Assembly: GCA_015520735.1 (NCBI GenBank)
Contig: WAPN01000021.1
Coordinates: 40,606-104,605, forward strand
Length of the DNA: 64,000 bases
Source: Desulfurococcales archaeon
Lineage (GTDB): Archaea > Thermoproteota > Thermoprotei_A > Sulfolobales > Desulfurococcaceae
Direction of reading: 5' to 3'
Shown here: positions 1 to 8,583 of the stretch, piece by piece
How positions within the stretch are numbered: the stretch's first letter is position 1
Layout of the letters: the number at the start of each line of letters is the position of its first letter
Notes under the pieces: generated by a model
What the model was told of the DNA's origin: nothing
Database searches by the model: none
What the model saw: the letters and a program-made list of their open reading frames with translations, nothing else
Made by a program: the position numbers and the translations under genes

Positions 1-1680
1 CCCAGGGAAATAGCCGAGATAGCCACGGGCGCGATGATCCCGCGCGGAGCAGACGCTGTTGTCATGGTCGAGTACACGCGTAGACTTAACGATGAGGAGG
101 TCGAGATATATAGAAGCGTTGTGCCTGGAGAAAACATCTCTTCAACAGGAAATGATATATCATTCGGAGACCTTGTTCTCGAGGCGGGCACGAGATTAGG
201 ATTCAGAGAGATAGGGTTGCTCGCAGGTCTGGGAATAACGAGGATAAAGACCTACGTCCGCCCCAAGATAGCTGTTTTCTCGACCGGCGACGAGGTCATA
301 GAGCCCTGGAAGAAGCTAAGCCCGGGAAAAGTCTATGATGTCAACGGTCAGCTCATCACATCAGGACTCAAACAACTAGGGGCGGATGCGAGGTTCATGG
401 GCCATCTCCCCGACGACTACAATGAAGTTTACGATGCAGTTGAGGACGCGTTGGGATGGGCAGATATAGTCATAACCAGTGGAGGAACAAGTGCTGGCGT
501 GGGAGACCTGGTTTATAGGGTATTCGAGGACATGGGTGAGCCGGGAATAATTATCCATGGTCTCAAGGTCAAGCCCGGGAAACCAACAGTCGTTGCCGTC
601 GCCAATAATAAATTATTGTTCGGCCTCCCCGGGTTTCCTCTGTCATGCTTCATGATATTCAACATGATAGTCAAGCCCATAGTAGCATCTATGCTTGGGT
701 TAAAGAGAACAAGAACGTACAGGCTGAAGGCTAGGCTTCCCTATAGGATCAAGAAGCCCCTAGGCAAGACATGGCTACTGCCCGTTGCGCTCGTCGAGTC
801 AGAAAAAGGATTAACGGCATACCCCGTATCTATGAGGAGTGGTGCGATATCGCCTCTCTACAACAGTGATGGCTACGTGATCCTACCTGAAGATAGAGAC
901 CTACTGCTAGAAGATGAGGAAGTCACTGTGGAGTTGTTCGATGAGACGAGAGGATTCAGTAAACTAAACATTATAGGTAGCAACGACATGTTGATCCATC
1001 GTATTCTCGCCCAATCAGGATTAAGAAGTATTTCTAGAGTGATCGTGACGGGAAGCACAGGGGGTTGGAAAGCCGTTATTAGAGGTGAGGCCGATATAGC
1101 GCCCACACATCTTCTCGATAAGGAAACAGGGAAATACAATACACCGTTCCTAGAGAAATATGGTTTGAAGGGTAAAGCAGTCATCATTAGAGGCTATGAT
1201 AGAAAGATAGGTATAGTCATCCAGGAAGGTAATCCGAAAAATATACGCAGCATAGAGGACTTCCTAAGAAAGGATGTCAGAATAGTCAACAGGACAAGGG
1301 GGGCGGGCGCCAGGGTTCTCCTGGATATCCTTCTCCGCAGAGTAGCTGAGAAGAAAGGATTAGGTTTCGACGATGTTAAAAAGATGATCAACGGCTACAC
1401 CTACGAGGTGAAAACACACACGGCTGTCGCCGCCGCGGTAAAGCACGGGAGAGCAGATGCAGGTATAGCAATAGAGGCTGCAGCATACCTCTACGGATTA
1501 GATTTCATACCATTGGCGTGGGAAGAGTATGACTTCTTAATACTCAGAAGTAGGTTGAACAAGGAGTATGTGAAGGCCTTCATAGAATATATCCGCGACA
1601 AAGAACGCATTGAGAAGATCGCTTCACTACTCCCCGGCTATAAGATCCCTGAAGATATTGGAACAATCAAGGCTTCATGA
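1..1680 (+). CDS. moeA: MoeA-type molybdopterin molybdenumtransferase fused to a C-terminal PBP-like domain (5' truncated)
   Basis: The reading frame is open to base 1, so the N-terminus lies outside the window. The MoeA core is clear: TGAMIPRGADAVV near the visible start, STGDEV, the molybdopterin-binding SGGTSAG signature and the GLPGFPLSC segment. MoeA inserts molybdenum or tungsten into adenylylated molybdopterin. From about base 970 (GSNDMLIHRIL...) a second domain follows that looks like the PBP superfamily domain found fused to archaeal MoeA or to ModE-like proteins, with STGGWKAV, ADIAPTHLLD and ADAGIAIEAAA segments. The fusion is known in archaea; the role of the PBP-like domain, possibly oxyanion or ligand sensing, is inferred. 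The end overlaps the convergent downstream gene by 6 bp. Confidence 0.9.
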   Translation, partial: PREIAEIATGAMIPRGADAVVMVEYTRRLNDEEVEIYRSVVPGENISSTGNDISFGDLVLEAGTRLGFREIGLLAGLGITRIKTYVRPKIAVFSTGDEVIEPWKKLSPGKVYDVNGQLITSGLKQLGADARFMGHLPDDYNEVYDAVEDALGWADIVITSGGTSAGVGDLVYRVFEDMGEPGIIIHGLKVKPGKPTVVAVANNKLLFGLPGFPLSCFMIFNMIVKPIVASMLGLKRTRTYRLKARLPYRIKKPLGKTWLLPVALVESEKGLTAYPVSMRSGAISPLYNSDGYVILPEDRDLLLEDEEVTVELFDETRGFSKLNIIGSNDMLIHRILAQSGLRSISRVIVTGSTGGWKAVIRGEADIAPTHLLDKETGKYNTPFLEKYGLKGKAVIIRGYDRKIGIVIQEGNPKNIRSIEDFLRKDVRIVNRTRGAGARVLLDILLRRVAEKKGLGFDDVKKMINGYTYEVKTHTAVAAAVKHGRADAGIAIEAAAYLYGLDFIPLAWEEYDFLILRSRLNKEYVKAFIEYIRDKERIEKIASLLPGYKIPEDIGTIKAS

Positions 1681-2463
1681 CTGGCTCAAGTATATGCTGA
1701 CATACCGTTTTTTGAATAACTCATACATTCTCCTATGGTCGACGATGTGGACATCTAGGTAGGAATTTATCCTTGATAGCCAGAAGAACAGATGAAGCCC
1801 TAGAGTAAATACAGTGGTCAGTACGTATATTGGTTTAAACTCTGGCGGTTCATGGAAAGACATGGTCTCATCATCCATACCGATAAGCTTAAGGAGGAGT
1901 CTATTGACTTTTCTCTCAATCTCCTGGTGCTCCATGATGGCGTCATACAGCGTGTAGGCGAAGATACCGAGTATGGCCAAGTATCCAGCATAGAAGAGAG
2001 GCGCAATATATGCGTACATGGAAAGTATGGCTAAATAACCAAGGATCAATGCTAAGGGGCTATACTCGGTATGAGGACACTTGTACAGATAAGCCTCCTC
2101 CAGGAACTCATCGTATTCCTGCAGGACATCCCTACTAGCTAATGATATGATGTCCCTGGCGTAGGAGATATAGTACCCCGCGAGTTTTACATGTTCGCAA
2201 ATCCTGTAGGAGAGAATTACTTGAAAAGCAAAAATGACGGTGAGACCCACAAACCCTGTTATCATTCCTATGAGCTGTAGGAATATGTTGTTGGGATCAT
2301 ATATATTCATAAATACCATGACGGCGAGCCAGATATATGTCATTAAAGTGCCTAGGATTATGAACCTACTATCAAGGCCTTTCATTGAAAGCATACGTTT
2401 TACCGAGAGGTCAAAGGCTTTCAGTATCCTCTCCACCGATGAATCCATCAAATCCGTATACAC
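1675..2463 (-). CDS. Multi-pass membrane protein of unknown function
   Basis: A 262-residue protein with about five hydrophobic segments: near residues 34-53 and 62-86, two in the middle at roughly 135-175, and one near 215-235. The last region (TLGLHLFFWLSRI) recalls the TLGxYxxYWLYR signature of DUF4234-type membrane proteins, but I cannot assign a function. The GTG at 2463 opens the frame; the TTG at 2451 or ATG at 2448 behind GGGTGT are equally good starts. It lies 12 bp downstream of the 2475-2909 gene, so the two are probably co-transcribed. Its 3' end overlaps moeA in convergent orientation. Confidence 0.7.
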   Translation of the reverse strand: MYTDLMDSSVERILKAFDLSVKRMLSMKGLDSRFIILGTLMTYIWLAVMVFMNIYDPNNIFLQLIGMITGFVGLTVIFAFQVILSYRICEHVKLAGYYISYARDIISLASRDVLQEYDEFLEEAYLYKCPHTEYSPLALILGYLAILSMYAYIAPLFYAGYLAILGIFAYTLYDAIMEHQEIERKVNRLLLKLIGMDDETMSFHEPPEFKPIYVLTTVFTLGLHLFFWLSRINSYLDVHIVDHRRMYELFKKRYVSIYLSQS

Positions 2464-2474
2464 CCATAAGACAA

Positions 2475-2909
2475 TTATTGTCCTGACACTAGCTTATTGA
2501 CCTTGTAGAGATACCTGCTTGTCTTGACCGTGTCTTCTCCTATTCTATATAGTTTACCTTTGTAAATAACGTAATGGCTTCTCCTGGGAGCCCTATCACC
2601 GAGGATCCTACATGTTTCCTCAACCATCCAGTGCAACTGGGTACAGTGAAGACTCCCATCAACTGTGAGGACTGCTACCTCTTCATAATTACCCCTCACA
2701 AGTATACCGGCAAGCTTGAATCCCACTATGTTTACATGCTCGGCCTCAAGGCATACGCTGAGTACTCCATACTCTTCTTCTGGGAACTGGGCAAGTATAT
2801 CGGGATGTTCTATCTCGACGCAACGACCTATGATCAAGAGTTTTTTCTTATGTCTGAAAAGCTTGGAGCGAGCATTAATATCTGCTAATCTTGGCACTTT
2901 GTATGACAT
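2475..2909 (-). CDS. Conserved small archaeal protein, function unknown
   Basis: About 144 residues. The frame opens at an ATG at 2924, but an ATG at 2909 sits 5 nt behind a clean GAGGTG Shine-Dalgarno and is preferred (product begins MSYKVPRL). The sequence is compact, soluble and mixed alpha/beta, with one Cys pair region (VCLEAEH, LHCTQLHW) but no recognisable catalytic motif. It is transcribed together with the membrane protein gene downstream and diverges from the 2967 gene with about 57 bp between them. I do not recognise the family. Confidence 0.65.
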   Translation of the reverse strand: MSYKVPRLADINARSKLFRHKKKLLIIGRCVEIEHPDILAQFPEEEYGVLSVCLEAEHVNIVGFKLAGILVRGNYEEVAVLTVDGSLHCTQLHWMVEETCRILGDRAPRRSHYVIYKGKLYRIGEDTVKTSRYLYKVNKLVSGQ

Positions 2910-2966
2910 ACGCTCACCTCGCATGATAAGGAATATTATGATCCCTAGACAAAATCATTTACTTGG

Positions 2967-3329
2967 ATGATAAAATTGCCTGTGGTCAGGACAGGGCCTG
3001 TTAGAGTCAGCGGTTATGCTATAAAGCTTAGGAGAGTGGTTAATGCCTCCTTAAGGCCTCTATATAAAGAGAAGAAGATTGATTCTAAGGAGGTAAACGC
3101 GAAGATCAGTGAGATAAATGCTGCTATCTATGAAGTACTTATTAATAAGTTTGAGGTACCAAAAGAGGCTATAGTCAATATTACTCTTGAATATGATGCT
3201 GAGGATGGGGAATTCAGAGTTAAGGATGTCAAGATAGAAGTCTATGATCTAAATGAGATTCTTACCAAGAACACCACTAGTGAAGTTAAAAAACTATTGC
3301 TTAAGAAGAAAGAGATAGAAAACGAGTAA
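2967..3329 (+). CDS. Small archaeal protein resembling DUF2258
   Basis: A 120-residue charged protein. The N-terminus (KLPVVRTGPVRVSGYAIKLRR) and alternating helix/strand pattern resemble the crenarchaeal DUF2258 family as I remember it; function unknown. No Shine-Dalgarno precedes the ATG at 2967, and an AT-rich TATA-like stretch lies about 27 bp upstream (near 2931-2940), so the transcript may be leaderless or nearly so. It stands alone between a divergent neighbour and the nitrilase gene 45 bp downstream. Confidence 0.65.
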   Translation: MIKLPVVRTGPVRVSGYAIKLRRVVNASLRPLYKEKKIDSKEVNAKISEINAAIYEVLINKFEVPKEAIVNITLEYDAEDGEFRVKDVKIEVYDLNEILTKNTTSEVKKLLLKKKEIENE

Positions 3330-3374
3330 AATAACCTGGGAAACAATTCTTAAGAGCATGGAGATGGGTGTGTA

Positions 3375-4184
3375 ATGATAGCTGGTATTTTGCAAGCTGA
3401 ATATGGCGTAAATCCTACAGAGAACTTGAAGATCACGGGAGAAATACTTGATCATAGCTATAACATGGCTGATGTTGTTGTTCTCCCCGAGTACTCTATG
3501 GCGGATGTATTATCACTTAAACCGGAACAAGTATACGATATCGCTGAGCCCCTCGAAGATAGTGCGTATCTATCCAGTCTATCTGACATGGCTCTGAAAT
3601 ACTCTACAATCATAGTTGCACACCTTATTGAGAAAACCGATACACCGCCATTGTCTCGAAGCACAACCGTTCTAATCTACCCATCGGGGAGGATCGAGCC
3701 TGTTTATAGGAAAATGCATCTATTCGACGCTTATGGGTATAGGGAATCAGATTATTTTATACCCGGTGAGTCGCCGTCGCAGATAATTGAGTTAGCAGGA
3801 ATGAAAGCAGGGTTTGCAATATGTTATGATATCAGGTTCCCCGAGCTTTTCAGAACATATGCTTTGAAAGGAGCTGAATCCGTGATCGTACAGGCGGGAT
3901 GGGTGAGAGGGCCGCTGAAAGAAGAGATTCTAGAACATATTTTGGTAACAAGGGCCCATGAAAACACTATGTACATTATATTGTCGAGCCATAGTGGTGA
4001 AAAATATGTTGGTCGAAGCGGTGTATTTAGCCCATATGGATATAGGGTAATTGATCTAGGTCTTAGGCCCGGATACTCTGAGATCAGCATTGATAGGGAG
4101 AGTATTTACGATGTGAGGAAGCTAATCCCTGTTCTCAAGCATGCAGAGATGCGATGGATTATCTCGCTTCACGGCAACGAGTAG
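3375..4184 (+). CDS. Carbon-nitrogen hydrolase (nitrilase superfamily)
   Basis: A 269-residue single-domain member with the full Glu-Lys-Cys triad: Glu39 in VVLPEYS, Lys113 in YRKMHLFD and Cys150 in AICYDIRFPE. The family hydrolyses amides, carbamoyl amines or omega-amides. The YRKMHLFD and CYDIRFPE contexts are those of the omega-amidase/Nit2 and N-carbamoyl-amine hydrolase branches rather than true nitrilases. GGGTGTG precedes the ATG at 3375. The exact substrate is unknown; omega-amidase (2-oxoglutaramate) or a ureido acid would both fit a peptide or nitrogen-base fermenter. The 3' end overlaps the convergent 4159-4590 gene by 26 bp. Confidence 0.88.
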   Translation: MIAGILQAEYGVNPTENLKITGEILDHSYNMADVVVLPEYSMADVLSLKPEQVYDIAEPLEDSAYLSSLSDMALKYSTIIVAHLIEKTDTPPLSRSTTVLIYPSGRIEPVYRKMHLFDAYGYRESDYFIPGESPSQIIELAGMKAGFAICYDIRFPELFRTYALKGAESVIVQAGWVRGPLKEEILEHILVTRAHENTMYIILSSHSGEKYVGRSGVFSPYGYRVIDLGLRPGYSEISIDRESIYDVRKLIPVLKHAEMRWIISLHGNE

Positions 4185-4590
4185 CATAACAGTTATCTAG
4201 TGCTTCAATAAGTTTTTCCCTAATACTTTCATCACCCTCTAGTAATCTGTTTAGTAGTGATAGTGCATTTTCTCCGCAGATAACTCTGATCTTGTCTGTG
4301 AGGCCTTCGCTAAGCATCCTTGATGCTTTCTTGGCCATACTATACTTGTCTTCTAGACCAGCTATTATACGGGTTAACTCCTCAAGATATTTGCAATCAT
4401 CTTCCGATCTAAGTCTCGGCGGGTGTTTCAGCAAGTACATGTCGAGCAGGAACATTAATAGCCAGAAAAACGCGTAGCCAGCATAAACGCTACCATAACC
4501 ACGAACATACGCTATTATAGATGATATAAATGCCGTGAAAGTTGCTATAACAGCGGCTATAGCTAGTTTTCTATATTGTTTTTCATTCAA
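4159..4590 (-). CDS. Small two-helix membrane protein, unknown
   Basis: 143 residues: two adjacent transmembrane segments near residues 9-28 and 34-54, then a cytosolic helical domain (LEELTRIIAGLEDKYSMAKKASRML...). The TTG start at 4590 has GGTG 6 nt upstream and lies inside the last codons of the amidohydrolase gene, so the two are translationally coupled. No family is recognised. Because it is coupled to an amidohydrolase it may be a membrane partner, but that is only context. Confidence 0.65.
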   Translation of the reverse strand: MNEKQYRKLAIAAVIATFTAFISSIIAYVRGYGSVYAGYAFFWLLMFLLDMYLLKHPPRLRSEDDCKYLEELTRIIAGLEDKYSMAKKASRMLSEGLTDKIRVICGENALSLLNRLLEGDESIREKLIEALDNCYATRCREAR

Positions 4591-5881
4591 TCACTTCACC
4601 TTCATAATAATCTACGATCCTCATCAGTTTTTCCTCAATCCTATCCGATACTCTCTCCGCATCAGTGTAAAGTTTGGTCTTCATCTCAGGAGTGAGGACT
4701 AAACCTCCGTTTATCATTACATAGTCGGCTTCAGCACCGCCACTCAATATGAGGCTTGCCAACAAGTTACTAGCACCTAAAGGTCTATGCCGGGCAGTAT
4801 CTATTTTGAACAGAGATAAATGTGCTGGCCAACCCGGTTTTATCACGCCACCTTTAATACCGAATATCTTGTAGGTGTCGACCATGATCTTAGAGAAGAG
4901 ATACTGGAGTTTGAGCCTTGTATCCCAGTAATTATGACGATATAAGAGAAGCATCATTCTGATCTCGTCCAACAAGTTGTATCTGTCACCAGTGGATCCA
5001 TCCGTACCCACACCGAGAATAATGCCTTCACGAAGTATTTCGTACACGGGACAAAACCCAGCCTCTGCGAGTCTCATTGCTGAGTGCGGACAATTCACGA
5101 CCTTAGCGTTCTTTTCTTTGATCAAAGGTATCTCTGAGCTTAGAACCCAGTTGAGATGCGTAAGTATAACATTCTCGTTTAACCACCCATTACTGTACAT
5201 GTACTGTACAGGCCATTTCCCTGTTTTCCTACGTACAAGGTATACTTCTCTACGCGTCTCAGAGACATGTATGTGTATTGGTAAACCTTGTTCTTCGGCT
5301 ATTGTGTACATTTTATCAATGATTTCCGGATCGCTCTTATACAGACTATGAATGTTTATGAGCGGGTATCCATTAGGATAATTCTTAATTCTCGATAATA
5401 CCGCGTACGCATTATCCGGTCTATATGGCCCTGTCCTAACAAGCAATCCATACTCCGATGCTGCCTTAACAGTCTCGCCTGGATAATAGTACATGTCAAT
5501 AAAACCTATAATTCCATTCAATAACATTTCGATAGAAGCTAGTTTAGAGCCCTGATACACTAGTTCCTTAGTAATGATCTTTTCTTCTATTTTAATGATC
5601 TTGTCTAGCCATTCCCAAAACTCCTTGTCTGGAAGACTGCCCTTGAATATTTTCATGGCTGCATGTGTGTGGCAGTTAATCATAGCCGGCATTACCACGT
5701 GTTTATCCGCATTTATTCTGATAGATCCTCGAGGAGATACTTCACTACATGAACTAGAAATACATATGATCACACCGTTCTCCGCAAGAATATCCTTATC
5801 ACGAAGAATATATGTTCTCTCGCCTCTCTCGTCGGGGGTAACTATGTATTTTGCATTCTTTATCAGGACAGTGCTGCCCAA
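4583..5881 (-). CDS. TrzA/SsnA/MtaD-family amidohydrolase (probable deaminase)
   Basis: 432 residues with the metal-site pattern of cytosine-deaminase-like amidohydrolases: NCHTHAAM (two His of HxH), IHIHVSE, LTHLNWV and GVGTDGS (metal Asp). The family mostly deaminates nucleobases, nucleosides or triazines. Near-neighbours include MTA/SAH deaminase and guanine deaminase; the substrate cannot be fixed from sequence. The TTG start at 5881 has GTGAT upstream. It is the most divergent of three such enzymes in this window (others at 21082 and 53315). It is followed by a coupled membrane protein. Confidence 0.85.
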   Translation of the reverse strand: MGSTVLIKNAKYIVTPDERGERTYILRDKDILAENGVIICISSSCSEVSPRGSIRINADKHVVMPAMINCHTHAAMKIFKGSLPDKEFWEWLDKIIKIEEKIITKELVYQGSKLASIEMLLNGIIGFIDMYYYPGETVKAASEYGLLVRTGPYRPDNAYAVLSRIKNYPNGYPLINIHSLYKSDPEIIDKMYTIAEEQGLPIHIHVSETRREVYLVRRKTGKWPVQYMYSNGWLNENVILTHLNWVLSSEIPLIKEKNAKVVNCPHSAMRLAEAGFCPVYEILREGIILGVGTDGSTGDRYNLLDEIRMMLLLYRHNYWDTRLKLQYLFSKIMVDTYKIFGIKGGVIKPGWPAHLSLFKIDTARHRPLGASNLLASLILSGGAEADYVMINGGLVLTPEMKTKLYTDAERVSDRIEEKLMRIVDYYEGEVIE

Positions 5882-5958
5882 GGCTAATCACATTAGCCTT
5901 CCCACTAAATTATTAGTATCTTCACGGTGACGTATTTTACGGATGGCCATTAACGTGG

Positions 5959-6366
5959 TTATTCTTCTTTTTCCGCAAGATCCTTTACGAGTTTTAGTAT
6001 TTCATGCAAGGACTTGTTTATGCTTACTCCTTCGTTATCTACTCTCACAACTAGTCCCTCTAATGGGTTTTCAGGTGGATCGGGAAGGTCTTTTTCAGGC
6101 TTTTCCTTTCCTAGGTATATCCATTTAATTTTAGAAGAGCCGTTCTTGCGTATCTCGATCTTGTACCAGTAGCGTCCATAATAGTAGTACTTGACTTTTG
6201 TCCCATCTTTTCGTTTCTTCACCACTATGTGCACGGGTTTCAAGTAGTAACCTTTCTTTCTAACGATATTGTTGTACTCGTAGATCTTTTGTGTATAACT
6301 AGAGATAATATCGTTTATTGTACGGAGTGCCGTTTTGTTTTTTAGTTCCTGTTTCTTCTTGTTCAA
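5959..6366 (-). CDS. Basic, tyrosine-rich small protein, unknown
   Basis: 135 residues, strongly basic in the first two thirds. It has a tyrosine-rich core (KVKYYYYGRYWYKIEI, then KIKWIYLGKEKP) and an acidic C-terminus. The GRYWYxx...KxxYLGK arrangement is reminiscent of DUF6788-like modules found in archaeal and phage-associated proteins, suggesting nucleic-acid contact, but this is weak. The start is a TTG with no strong Shine-Dalgarno. Composition and A-rich Lys codons differ from the flanking genes, so it could be an accessory gene. Confidence 0.6.
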   Translation of the reverse strand: MNKKKQELKNKTALRTINDIISSYTQKIYEYNNIVRKKGYYLKPVHIVVKKRKDGTKVKYYYYGRYWYKIEIRKNGSSKIKWIYLGKEKPEKDLPDPPENPLEGLVVRVDNEGVSINKSLHEILKLVKDLAEKEE

Positions 6367-6370
6367 ATCA

Positions 6371-6428
6371 GGTCAGCCCATGGGAGTCTCTTCATCTTTT
6401 CTGCTGAGTAACTATTCTTCATCCCCAC
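6371..6428 (-). ncRNA. Possible degenerate C/D-box-like small RNA
   Basis: Read on the minus strand, the gap starts with GGGGATGA (box C-like, 6426 to 6419), then CTCA at 6408-6405, an internal AGATGA (6397-6392) and a final CTGA (6376-6373). Flanking GG and CC could begin a terminal stem. Length (about 58 nt) suits an archaeal C/D sRNA, but box C lacks the usual U and the spacers (10 and 15 nt) are not the canonical 12, so this is a weak candidate. Confidence 0.2.
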
Positions 6429-6500
6429 ACCTAATATAGGTAAGGGAGAACATTTATGTTTGAACAATACTTTTCTGCACATTTTCAATCATTGTATCAG

Positions 6501-7463
6501 TTATTCTTCGACTGAGCATTCCAATCCGGGTACCCCTGGTTTTACCTCGATTATCTCGTTTGAGAAGCTCATTAATCCATCGACTATTATGTCCTTGTCT
6601 TTCTTCCTCGACAACACAATCACTATTCCTCCCATACCTGCACCGCTTATCTTTGCTCCAAGCGCCCCTAGTCTGAGGCTATTATGTATTATTCTCTCGG
6701 TTTCAGGTATTGCTACACCTATGGAGACCAGGAGGCCATGGTTTATGATCATTAGCTCTCCTATTTTATCCCATTCACCACTGGTCATGAGGGATTTTGC
6801 GTTCACGGATATATCTTTTGCTACATCGTATATTTTGTTCATAATGGTTGGGAAACGCTCATACCTCTTGAGTACTTTCCTGACAACTAGTCCCGTATTA
6901 CGTGTTATTCCAGTACCAATGACTAGGAGAGCGTATTCGTCGCTCCATCTAGCGTTTAGAGGCCTTATGTCGTGTGGGCCTAGATAATATATGAAGCCCC
7001 CGTGCAAAGAGACCGCTGTGTCTATACCGCTTGGTCTTCCATGCACTATTTTCTCAGCCTCCATTGACAGCTCCTTGATAAGTGTCTTTGTAGGTTCTTC
7101 TCCAATGTACTTAAGTACTGCAGCGGCAAAGCTTATGCTTGAAGCAGCCGATGAGCCAAGACCATATGATATTGGTATCTCCGAGTCGATAGTGATTCTC
7201 ATACTAGGGAGATCTCCGTATTTATTGCTGATAAGATCAAGAATACGCTTAAACGGGATAAGTTCCTCGTCGGGTTCTTTCTCTCCATATACGAATCCTT
7301 TTTCGAGCGACTTTGACCAAAACCTTATCTTGTTGTCTTTACATGGCTCCACATAAGTCCTCGCATACAAATCAACACTACTAGCTATGGCGGGAACGCC
7401 TTTCACCACAAAATGCTCTCCGAACCATATAGTCTTTCCAGGAGCTTTACAGCACACCTTCAT
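6501..7463 (-). CDS. mvk: Mevalonate kinase
   Basis: GHMP-kinase fold enzyme phosphorylating mevalonate for archaeal isoprenoid lipid synthesis. Motifs: N-terminal KAPGKTIWFGEH, the ATP-binding PISYGLGSSAASS, and C-terminal KISGAGMGG. The frame is open from a GTG at 7475, but the ATG at 7463 lies 8 nt behind AGGTGA and gives the usual MKVxxKAPGK start, about 320 residues. It diverges from the mrp-type gene at 7591. No other mevalonate-pathway gene is adjacent. Confidence 0.93.
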   Translation of the reverse strand: MKVCCKAPGKTIWFGEHFVVKGVPAIASSVDLYARTYVEPCKDNKIRFWSKSLEKGFVYGEKEPDEELIPFKRILDLISNKYGDLPSMRITIDSEIPISYGLGSSAASSISFAAAVLKYIGEEPTKTLIKELSMEAEKIVHGRPSGIDTAVSLHGGFIYYLGPHDIRPLNARWSDEYALLVIGTGITRNTGLVVRKVLKRYERFPTIMNKIYDVAKDISVNAKSLMTSGEWDKIGELMIINHGLLVSIGVAIPETERIIHNSLRLGALGAKISGAGMGGIVIVLSRKKDKDIIVDGLMSFSNEIIEVKPGVPGLECSVEE

Positions 7464-7590
7464 GAACACGCTCACCTGGATAAAGCACCATATACTTGAC
7501 TATATTTCGATACTAGTTAGATTAATAATTGCCTCTTACAATAAAGTTGTCACAAGCCAGATCACCGTTGCTTACCTGGGTGAACCGAAT

Positions 7591-8448
7591 ATGTCGCAAA
7601 ACTACGCTATGAAGCCCCAAGCACCCACTCCTATTTTTAAGATAATAAACGAGGCCCGTGAAAGGCTAGGTAAGACCAAGTATAAAATAATGGTGCTCAG
7701 CGGCAAAGGCGGTGTTGGAAAAACCTTTATCTCGTCAATGCTCAGCCTCGCACTTGCTGAGAGAGGCTATAGAGTAGCCATATTCGACGCAGACATTCAT
7801 GGTTCATCGATACCCACCGTTCTGGGCCTCGAGAATGCACGACACTACGCTGGCCCATATGGAATAGAGCCCGTGCCAGGACCGCTGGGAGTCAAGGTTG
7901 TCGCAATAAACATGATGCTCGATACTCCAGATACCCCGATCGTGTGGAGAGGCCCCCTTAAGTCTAGGGCTATTACAGAGCTCCTAGCCAAGGTGAATTG
8001 GGGAGAGAACGATTTCTTAATAATAGATCTACCTCCGGGGACTGGTGATGAGGCTATAACGATAGTACAAACAATAAGCGATCTCGACGGCGCAATAGTC
8101 GTTACTGCTCCAAGCATATTGTCAGAGGTAATAGTCGCCAAGGCCATAAACTTCATCATAAAGAACAATACAAGGCTTCTCGGAATAGTCGAGAACATGA
8201 GTTACTTCAAGTGTCCAAAGTGCGGTTCAACATACCAGCTCCTAGGCAAGAGCACAGGCGAAGATCTGGCGAAGAAATATAATACTAGGCTACTAGCCAA
8301 GATACCCCTAGATCCGTACATTGGAGAAGCACTCGATAAGAAGAAACCATACCTAGTGGAATATCCTGAGGGTGAAGCCGCAAAAGCTCTCCGGGGACTT
8401 GCCGACAGGATAGTCGAGCTACTTGCCTCAGACAAAAACAGTAATTAA
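7591..8448 (+). CDS. Mrp/Nbp35/ApbC-family P-loop Fe-S cluster carrier ATPase
   Basis: A MinD-like ATPase of 285 residues with deviant Walker A GKGGVGKT (residues 38-45), the FDADIHGSS switch, IIDLPPGTGDE, and the family's CxxC (Cys208 and Cys211 in FKCPKCGS) that binds a bridging [4Fe-4S] cluster. It transfers clusters to apo-proteins. The frame is open far upstream (from 7387), overlapping mvk antisense. The ATG at 7591 is chosen because GGGTGA lies 7 nt upstream and the sequence before it does not look coding. Confidence 0.93.
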   Translation: MSQNYAMKPQAPTPIFKIINEARERLGKTKYKIMVLSGKGGVGKTFISSMLSLALAERGYRVAIFDADIHGSSIPTVLGLENARHYAGPYGIEPVPGPLGVKVVAINMMLDTPDTPIVWRGPLKSRAITELLAKVNWGENDFLIIDLPPGTGDEAITIVQTISDLDGAIVVTAPSILSEVIVAKAINFIIKNNTRLLGIVENMSYFKCPKCGSTYQLLGKSTGEDLAKKYNTRLLAKIPLDPYIGEALDKKKPYLVEYPEGEAAKALRGLADRIVELLASDKNSN

Positions 8449-8583
8449 CTCTTATAGATTACCCCCCATAGAAAACAATAGTGTTTCCTCTTACCATTTT
8501 CTTCATCACTCATTAATCCCCTGCTTTATATCGTAACTTATATATTTGGCTTGATACCCCCTATACTTTACTGGGGAATAGTC

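Noticed and set aside
7387..7590. Long N-terminal extension of the Mrp-type ATPase
   Set aside because: It overlaps mvk antisense, lacks conserved residues, and a good Shine-Dalgarno precedes the ATG at 7591.
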